From RYN-230 sp963844695 (GTDB taxonomy: Bacteria > Actinomycetota > Actinomycetes > Streptosporangiales > Streptosporangiaceae): 64,000 nt of DNA. The stretch covers positions 434,001 through 498,000 of the forward strand of contig CAWJPL010000002.1 in assembly GCA_963844695.1 (NCBI GenBank). Reading direction: 5' to 3'. Position 1 is the stretch's first letter; each line of letters opens with the position of its first letter. Position numbers and translations under genes: made by a program. The notes under the pieces were generated by a model. That model saw only the letters and a program-made list of their open reading frames with translations, had not been told where the DNA came from and made no database searches. Shown here in pieces: positions 58,934 through 64,000 of this stretch.

Positions 58934-59551
58934 CTAGCGCCGGTGCAGCCTGGACCGGGGCACTGCGGACGAGGGGCTGGCGGTCGGGGGACTGGCGGCT
59001 GGGAGTAACAGCTCGATGGTTTCGGCCTGCATCTCCAGCTCGGTCCGGATCCGGCCCACGGCCAGCCCCGGTCCGGGCTGGGCCGCGTACACCGCGAGCA
59101 CCGCGCCCCGGAAGCTCGCATGAACGGTGTCGCGGCCGAGTTGCTGGACCACCCCGGCGCTGGCCAGGCAGTCGATCAGTCCACGCGCGCTGGCCGCCAG
59201 CCGCAGCCGGGTGCCGATCGCGGACAGCCGCTGATGTACCAGCAGGATCGCCGCGCAGGTCTCCGGGTCCAGCGTGGCGGCCGCTCCAAGGTCCAGGACC
59301 ACGGTCCCGACTGGGGCGCCGGTACGCAGTACCCGGTGCAGGACCGCGTCGGCCAGGCCACTGCCCCGGCAGCCTTCCAGCGAGGTGGTCACGCCCAGGT
59401 ACGGAATCGGGGCCCTGGCCCGGGCCTGCCGGGTCGCCACCCGGCTGCGCAGCCATCCCGTCGCCCGCGACCTGGACTTCCCCGTGAGCCGTCCCAGTCG
59501 GCGTCCGGGTGCTTCGGGGGCGAGAAGCGGCATGTAGAACGGACGGCTCAT
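58934..59551 (-). CDS. STAS-domain-like protein
   Basis: 205 aa. A basic N-terminal ~60 residues, then a STAS-like core: GTVVLDLGAAATLDPETCAAILLVHQRLSAIGTRLRLAAS, GLIDCLASAGVVQQL, and a Pro/Ser-rich C-terminus. The fold resembles anti-sigma-factor antagonists, but the phosphorylatable Ser loop (D-S-S/T) reads LDPET here, so it may be a non-phosphorylated relative. No kinase or sigma gene adjoins. Confidence 0.6.
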   Translation of the reverse strand: MSRPFYMPLLAPEAPGRRLGRLTGKSRSRATGWLRSRVATRQARARAPIPYLGVTTSLEGCRGSGLADAVLHRVLRTGAPVGTVVLDLGAAATLDPETCAAILLVHQRLSAIGTRLRLAASARGLIDCLASAGVVQQLGRDTVHASFRGAVLAVYAAQPGPGLAVGRIRTELEMQAETIELLLPAASPPTASPSSAVPRSRLHRR

Positions 59552-59665
59552 GTATGTCAGCCCTCCTGGACCTTTGTGCGCTCCAGCGGCCGCCGACCCG
59601 GAGGAGCCCCGGGCCGGCTCGGGGTGGCCGGGATCTACGGTGCCCCGCGGCCGGCTCGCGGCACA

Positions 59666-61481
59666 TCACCCAGACGGGGCGAACTGGCCGATCTGGGTAA
59701 GAGCCCGCGCGGTCATGATCAGGCCGATGTGCGAGCCGGCTAGTGGATAGTTGCCGGTGAAGCGCCTGCGCAGCGGGTCATATCCCTCGGCCAGCAGTCC
59801 CAGGTCGTTCCGCAGGGCGAGCAGGGTCGTGAAGAGCCGGCGTGCGTCCTCGGTCCGGCCCGCGGCCGCGAGCACCTGAGCCAGCCAGAACGAGCCGGGC
59901 AGGTAGCCGGCCTCACCAGAGGGCAGGCCGTCGGTGTCGGCCGGGGGATGGGTCAGGTAGCGCAGCAGCACGCCACTGTCGTCCAGTTCCCGGGTAATGG
60001 CCTCGCACGGTGCCGGCCATCCGGGGGTCGGCGGCTGGCAGGAAGCCCAGCGGCGGGAGGCGAAGCAGGCTGGCGTCCACTGTGGCCGAGCCGTAGTGCT
60101 GGGTAAACGTGTTCCGATCCGGGTCATAGCCGCGGGCCAGCACGTCGGCGCGGACCGCGGAACGCAGCCGCCGCCAGCGCCTGACCGGGCCGCGATCCCC
60201 GAACGACTCGATCATCTTGACGGCGGAGTCGGCGGCGGCCCAGACCATCGCCTTGGTGTGGGTGAACTGCCGGGGCGGCCCGCGCATTTCCCACAGCCCG
60301 GCGTCCGCTTCCGACCAGTGCGCCTCCAGGAACGAGAGGATGGCGGCGGTGTCCGCCAGGCCGGTCTCTTCGGGGCCAGCCCCGGCCGGCGGGAGGCCAG
60401 CGGCCCGGGCGGCCAGCTGGGCCCGCAGCACATCGCCGAACATGCCGAGCTGCGGCAGCGTCGCGGCGGCGTTGCCGATACGGACCGGCTGGGCGTTCTC
60501 GTAACCGGGCAGCCACTCGGCCTCCATCTCCGGCATCCGGCGCTCCCCGGTGACCCGGTACACCGCCTGGACCTGGGCAGGCGGACCGCCCACGGCATGA
60601 GTGAGCCAGCTCAGCAAGCTCGCTGCCTCCGCATCGGCGCCGGCCGCCAGGAAGGCTTCCACGGCGTCGGCGGCGTCGTGCGTCCAGCAGTAGCGGTAGT
60701 CCCAGTTGCGCAGCCCGCTGGCCTGCTGGGGGAGAGAGGTGGTTGGCGCGGCGACCAGGCCGCCGGTCGGTGCGTAGCAGAGCGCCCTGAGCGTGATCAG
60801 TGAGCGGATCACCGCCTCCTGCCACTCACCTGCGCCCTGGTCAACGCCGCGCAGGCCGGCGACCCAGGCCTCCCACCAGCCGGTGGTCTGCTCGACCAGG
60901 GTGCTGGCTGGCGGTGGTTCGGGGGCCGGCAGGTGCGACGGGCGCCAGACCGCCGCCACCGGGACCCGGTCGCCCTGGCTGACCGAGAAGAGGGCGACCA
61001 GGTCCGCCTCGGGCGCGCGCACCTCGAGCGGGCTGAATATCCACAGCGACTGACCACCCGCCACGATCCGCCGGGCCGCGCCCTGCTGCCGGACGCGGGG
61101 CAGGGTCAGCCCATACTCGAAGCGCGCAGCCAGCGTCATCCGCATGTCGACCCGCCCGGCCACTCCTTCGACCAGCCGGATCAGTACGGGGTCGGCCCCC
61201 CGCGGCGGCATGCAGTCGATGAGGCGGACCACTCCGGAGGCGGTGGTGAACTCGGTCTCCAGGACCAGGGTGCCGGGCCGGTACCTGCGGTGGACCCGGG
61301 TGACCTCGCGGGCGGGGGCGATCTGCCAGTACCCATGCTTCTCATCACCCAGCAGCGCGGCGAAGCAGGCCTCGGAGTCGAATCGCGGCAGGCACAGCCA
61401 GTCGATGGAACCGTTCCGGCTCACCAGCGCCGCTGACTGGAGGTCGCCGACCAGGGCGTAATCTTCGATCGGTCGGGACAT
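59666..61481 (-). pseudogene. GH15 glucoamylase/trehalase-family gene, frameshifted
   Basis: ATG at 61481 with GGAGG upstream. Opens RPIEDYALVGDLQSAALVSRNGSIDWLCLPRFDS, the GH15 N-terminal beta domain. (alpha/alpha)6 barrel motifs follow: LRNWDYRYCWTHDA (usual form W-L-R-D-A; here His replaces Arg), MFGDVLRAQ and WEMRGPPRQFTHTKAMVW (catalytic Glu region). One extra base near 60003-60008 breaks DPRMAGTV-EAITRELDD; the remaining C-terminus (YLPGSFWLAQVLAAAGR, GNYPLAGSHIGLI) is in another frame down to 59666. With the base removed the protein would be about 604 aa, normal for the family. Confidence 0.85.
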
Positions 61482-61598
61482 GCGGCCTCCGATGACGAGG
61501 GCCGCGTTCACCGAGCAGGCGGCCCTCTAGATGGCGGTTCGCTGCCCGGGCGGGGTACGTCTCATTACGCAGATTCGCTGGCCGGCAGGGCATCGTCG

Positions 61599-61615
61599 TC
61601 ATCCCCGGGGGGTGA
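61599..61615. promoter_or_regulatory. TCACCC-N5-GGGTGA operator, one mismatch
   Basis: TCATCC-ccggg-GGGTGA between divergent GH15 (118 bp) and DUF2252 (126 bp) genes; no other gene lies in 61482-61740. Confidence 0.45.
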
Positions 61616-61740
61616 TGCGACTCAGACGGCAGGCGGCGAGGGTGGATTGGATAAGGGCGGCGTCCGCCTCGCGCAGTCATGACACGCGTTCACAGCACCG
61701 GGCCCACCCGGGTTAACGGTCAAGGAAGGGACAAGAGCTC

Positions 61741-63861
61741 ATGGCACAGCCACCGAGCAGGACGTCAGGGAGTAAGGCAGCGACCGCCAAGTCCAACGGC
61801 AGAAGGACCACAGCCGCGAAGAGCACTGCGGCGAAGAGCACTGCGGCTAAGCCCGCCACGGCGAAGAGCACTGCGGCGAAGAGCACTGCGGCGAAGAGCA
61901 CTGCGGCGAAGAGCACTGCGGCTAAGCCCGCCACGGCGAAGAGCACTGCGGCGAAACCCGCTGCTGCAAAGACCGCTGCAGCCAAGCCCGCTGCAGCCAA
62001 GAGCGCTGCGGCTAAGCCCGCCGCAACCCGCCCCACGACCAGCCGGGTCGGCGCCAGCCGGGCCACTAGTAACCGGGCCAGCGCCAGCGGAACGACCGCC
62101 AGCCGGGCCAGCGCAAGCCCGAAGGCACCCGGGTCCGGGAGCACGGCCCGCGGTGCGACAGGAGGCACGTCGCGGACCGCGACGGCGCGTACCGGCACGG
62201 CGCGTACCGGCACGGCGCGTACCGGCACGGCGCGTACCGGCACGGCGCGCACCGCGACCCCGCGGACCGCGACGGCGCGTACCAGCACAGCGCGGACCGC
62301 ACCCACGCGCACCGCGACCGCGCGCACCGCGACGTCGCGCGCCACGACCTCGCGCCGCACGGCGGCCCAGAACGGAGCCGCCAGCACGCTGCCCGCCGGG
62401 GTGCCCGAGGGGGCGCGCCGGTCCGTGGTCCTGCCCCGCAGCCAGGCGACCGGGCTGGAGGCGTCGCGGCAGCGGATGACCCCGGCCGAGCGCCGGGTCC
62501 GCGGCAAGGCGGCGCGCGCCGAGGTGCCGCGAGAGAGCCACGCCGAGTGGAAGCCGCCGGCGAACCGGGCTGACCCGGTCGCGCTGCTGGAGTCGCAGGG
62601 TGCCGCCCGGCTCCCGGACCTGGTCCCGGTGCGCTACGGCCGGATGATGGAGACCCCGTTCACCTACTACCGGGGCGCGGCCCTGCCGATGGCCAGCGAC
62701 CTGGCCACCACCCCGGCCACCGGGATGATCGTGCAGGCCTGCGGGGACGCGCACCTGTCCAACTTCGGCCTCTTCGGCTCGCCCGAGCGCAAGCTGGTCT
62801 TCGACGTCAACGACTTCGACGAGACGCTGCCCGCGCCCTGGGAGTGGGACGTGAAGCGGCTGGCGGCCAGCCTGGAGGTAGCCGCGCGGGAGAACGGGTT
62901 CAGCGACAAGGACCGCAGGAAGATCGCGCTCGCCTCGACCACGCGCTACCGGCTGGAAATGCGGCAGCTCGCCGGGCTGACCAACCTGGATGTCTGGTAC
63001 ACCCAGGTGGACATCCAGGACTTCCGGGCCCGGTGGGACAACCTGCTGAAGGAGCGCCAGCGCAAGACCGTCAACAAGGGGCTGGCCAAGGCCCGGACCC
63101 GGGACAGCATGCAGGAGCTGCAGAAGCTGACCCGGATCGAGGACGGGCAGCCGCGGATCATTTCCGAGCCACCGGTCATCATCCCGATCCGCGACCTGCT
63201 CGGCGAGCTGGCCGAGGGTCGCGACATCGCGACGGAACTGCGTGGCCTCGTCAGCAAGTACCGGCGCACGCTGCAGCCGGACCGCCGCGTGCTGCTCGAG
63301 CAGTACGAGGTCGCCGACCTGGCGCGCAAGGTGGTCGGCGTGGGCAGCGTCGGGACCCGCTGCTGGATCGTGCTGATGCTCGGCCGCGACGACTCCGACC
63401 CGCTCTTCCTGCAGGTCAAGGAGGCCGAGGAGTCGGTGCTCGCGCGCTTCGCGGGGGCCAGCAGGTTCTCCAACCAGGGTGAGCGCGTGGTGAACGGCCA
63501 GCGCCTGATGCAGGCGGCCAGCGACATCTTCCTCGGCTGGCAGCGGTTCACCGGGCTGGACGGGGTGGCCCGCGACTTCTACGTCCGGCAGCTGCGGGAC
63601 TGGAAGTTCTCGGTCGACGTCGCTTCGATGGTCCCGCGTGGCCTGCGGCTGTACGGCGAGCTGTGCGGGCTGACCCTGGCCCGGGCGCACGCCCGGTCCG
63701 GAGACGAGATCGCCATTGCCTCCTACCTGGGCAACTCCGACGTGTTCGACAACGCGATCGCGGACTTCGCCGGCGCGTACGCGGACCAGAACGAGCGCGA
63801 CTTCCAGGCCTTCAACGAGGCCATATCCTCGGGCCGCCTGCTCGCCGAACGCGGCGTGTAG
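61741..63861 (+). CDS. DUF2252 protein with histone-like Lys/Arg-rich N-terminal tail
   Basis: 706 aa, far longer than usual DUF2252 proteins (about 430-480). Residues ~10-100 are AAK-based repeats (TAAKSTAAKPATAK), ~110-205 a Thr/Ala/Arg stretch with TARTG repeated, together like the tails of histone H1 or mycobacterial HupB. Residues ~255-706 are the DUF2252 domain: RYGRMMETPFTYYRGAALPMA, CGDAHLSNFGLF, FDVNDFDETLPAPWEWDVKRLAASLE, FLQVKEAEESVL, DFYVRQLRDWKFS, LARAHARSGD. The H-L-S-N-F and D-x-N-D-F-D elements resemble aminoglycoside-kinase-like active sites. The basic tail would bind nucleic acid or another polyanion. Confidence 0.88.
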   Translation: MAQPPSRTSGSKAATAKSNGRRTTAAKSTAAKSTAAKPATAKSTAAKSTAAKSTAAKSTAAKPATAKSTAAKPAAAKTAAAKPAAAKSAAAKPAATRPTTSRVGASRATSNRASASGTTASRASASPKAPGSGSTARGATGGTSRTATARTGTARTGTARTGTARTGTARTATPRTATARTSTARTAPTRTATARTATSRATTSRRTAAQNGAASTLPAGVPEGARRSVVLPRSQATGLEASRQRMTPAERRVRGKAARAEVPRESHAEWKPPANRADPVALLESQGAARLPDLVPVRYGRMMETPFTYYRGAALPMASDLATTPATGMIVQACGDAHLSNFGLFGSPERKLVFDVNDFDETLPAPWEWDVKRLAASLEVAARENGFSDKDRRKIALASTTRYRLEMRQLAGLTNLDVWYTQVDIQDFRARWDNLLKERQRKTVNKGLAKARTRDSMQELQKLTRIEDGQPRIISEPPVIIPIRDLLGELAEGRDIATELRGLVSKYRRTLQPDRRVLLEQYEVADLARKVVGVGSVGTRCWIVLMLGRDDSDPLFLQVKEAEESVLARFAGASRFSNQGERVVNGQRLMQAASDIFLGWQRFTGLDGVARDFYVRQLRDWKFSVDVASMVPRGLRLYGELCGLTLARAHARSGDEIAIASYLGNSDVFDNAIADFAGAYADQNERDFQAFNEAISSGRLLAERGV
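61825..61936 (+). repeat. 15-bp tandem repeats encoding the AAKST tail
   Basis: GCGAAGAGCACTGCG recurs head-to-tail, interspersed with GCTAAGCCCGCCACG variants. Each 15-bp unit encodes A-K-S-T-A or A-K-P-A-T, so tail length can change by unit slippage without a frameshift. Confidence 0.85.
62185..62250 (+). repeat. 15-bp tandem repeats encoding the TARTG tail
   Basis: CGTACCGGCACGGCG occurs four times in a row, then degenerates. The unit encodes R-T-G-T-A. A second in-frame 15-bp array within the same gene. Confidence 0.85.
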
Positions 63862-63879
63862 CACCCAGCGCGCTTGGGC

Positions 63880-63913
63880 GGGGGCCAGGTTCCCGGCGGA
63901 GAACCTGGCCCCC
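63880..63913 (+). terminator. 12-bp perfect hairpin terminator
   Basis: GGGGGCCAGGTT ... AACCTGGCCCCC, ten-base loop, 18 bp after the DUF2252 stop and followed by GAGCTTTCC. The last 87 bases of the window show no gene. Confidence 0.8.
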
Positions 63914-64000
63914 GAGCTTTCCTCGGCCGCTACCGGCCGGTCAGTTCCTGCGGCAGGCCAATGCCGCCAGCTGCAGATGGCCTTCCCGGCCAGTGTCATC

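Noticed and set aside
61713..63999. Long minus-strand frames opposite the DUF2252 gene, some valine- or proline-rich and repetitive
   Set aside because: Repetitiveness comes from the 15-bp arrays of the real gene; no start signal or family match.
1..64000. CRISPR array or rRNA operon
   Set aside because: No regularly spaced repeat-spacer pattern and no rRNA-like sequence; the only tandem arrays are the in-gene 15-bp repeats of DUF2252 and the RDD nonapeptides.

Overview
The window is GC-rich (roughly 70%) chromosomal DNA from a filamentous-type actinomycete. The evidence is GTG starts, purine-rich Shine-Dalgarno sequences, many ATGA/GTGA stop-start overlaps, large LuxR/LAL and MalT-type regulators, F420/PNPOx-fold oxidoreductases, and actinobacterial small families (DUF2530, DUF6458, DUF7144, DUF6907, SHOCT). 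A Streptosporangiales- or Frankia-like host fits, but no marker gene here settles the taxonomy. Two tRNA genes are present (Gly-TCC, Pro-TGG). There is no rRNA and no CRISPR array.

Layout. 0.1-3.2 kb: an unrecognised two-gene operon, then a PadR regulator coupled to a membrane protein. 3.2-6.2 kb: an arsenic-detoxification locus (ArsR + ArsN-like acetyltransferase; a second ArsR divergent from ArsI, an aquaglyceroporin and a LMW-PTP-type arsenate reductase). 6.3-20 kb: housekeeping and accessory enzymes (CDF metal exporter, haloacetate-dehalogenase-like hydrolase, alkylsulfatase plus GAP/Sap exporter, DUF4188, VapBC, cupin, epoxide hydrolase, MerR-PP2C fusion, F420/FMN oxidoreductase). 20-29 kb: two giant LuxR-type ATPase regulators and a UvrA2-like protein. 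29-37.6 kb: metallo-beta-lactamase-fold hydrolases, isochorismatase-like hydrolase, AlkA-like glycosylase with a partial 3' duplication, MazEF-type module, a decayed transglutaminase gene, Lrp + PQ-loop transporter, enoyl-CoA hydratase.

37.7-43.9 kb is a decayed genomic island inserted at the 3' end of tRNA-Gly(TCC). It is bounded by a perfect 47-bp direct repeat and carries matching direct-repeat 'arm' sequences near both ends, but no integrase. It holds an MmgE/PrpD enzyme, an HSL-type esterase, a broken IS630-like transposase, a broken PEBP gene, a truncated PIN gene and a VapBC pair. 44-50 kb: tRNA-Pro, Lrp + PLP-dependent C-S lyase, PhzF, and a rifampin phosphotransferase gene (rph) with an upstream rifamycin-associated element but a frameshift.

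50-64 kb is rich in small membrane and stress-type genes (DUF6458, coiled-coil membrane protein + RDD protein, DUF7144, K+ channel, AhpD-like, SHOCT, DUF1269, STAS, GH15, DUF2252). Many of their upstream regions contain a 17-bp palindrome, TCACCC-N5-GGGTGA, usually 110-140 bp before the start codon. The same site precedes the alkylsulfatase operon 40 kb away. I read this as the operator of a shared, undescribed local regulon, and it is the most interesting signal in the window.

Several otherwise intact genes (rph, GH15, K+ channel, enoyl-CoA hydratase start) carry single-base indels. These may be real decay or sequencing/assembly errors and need read-level checking.
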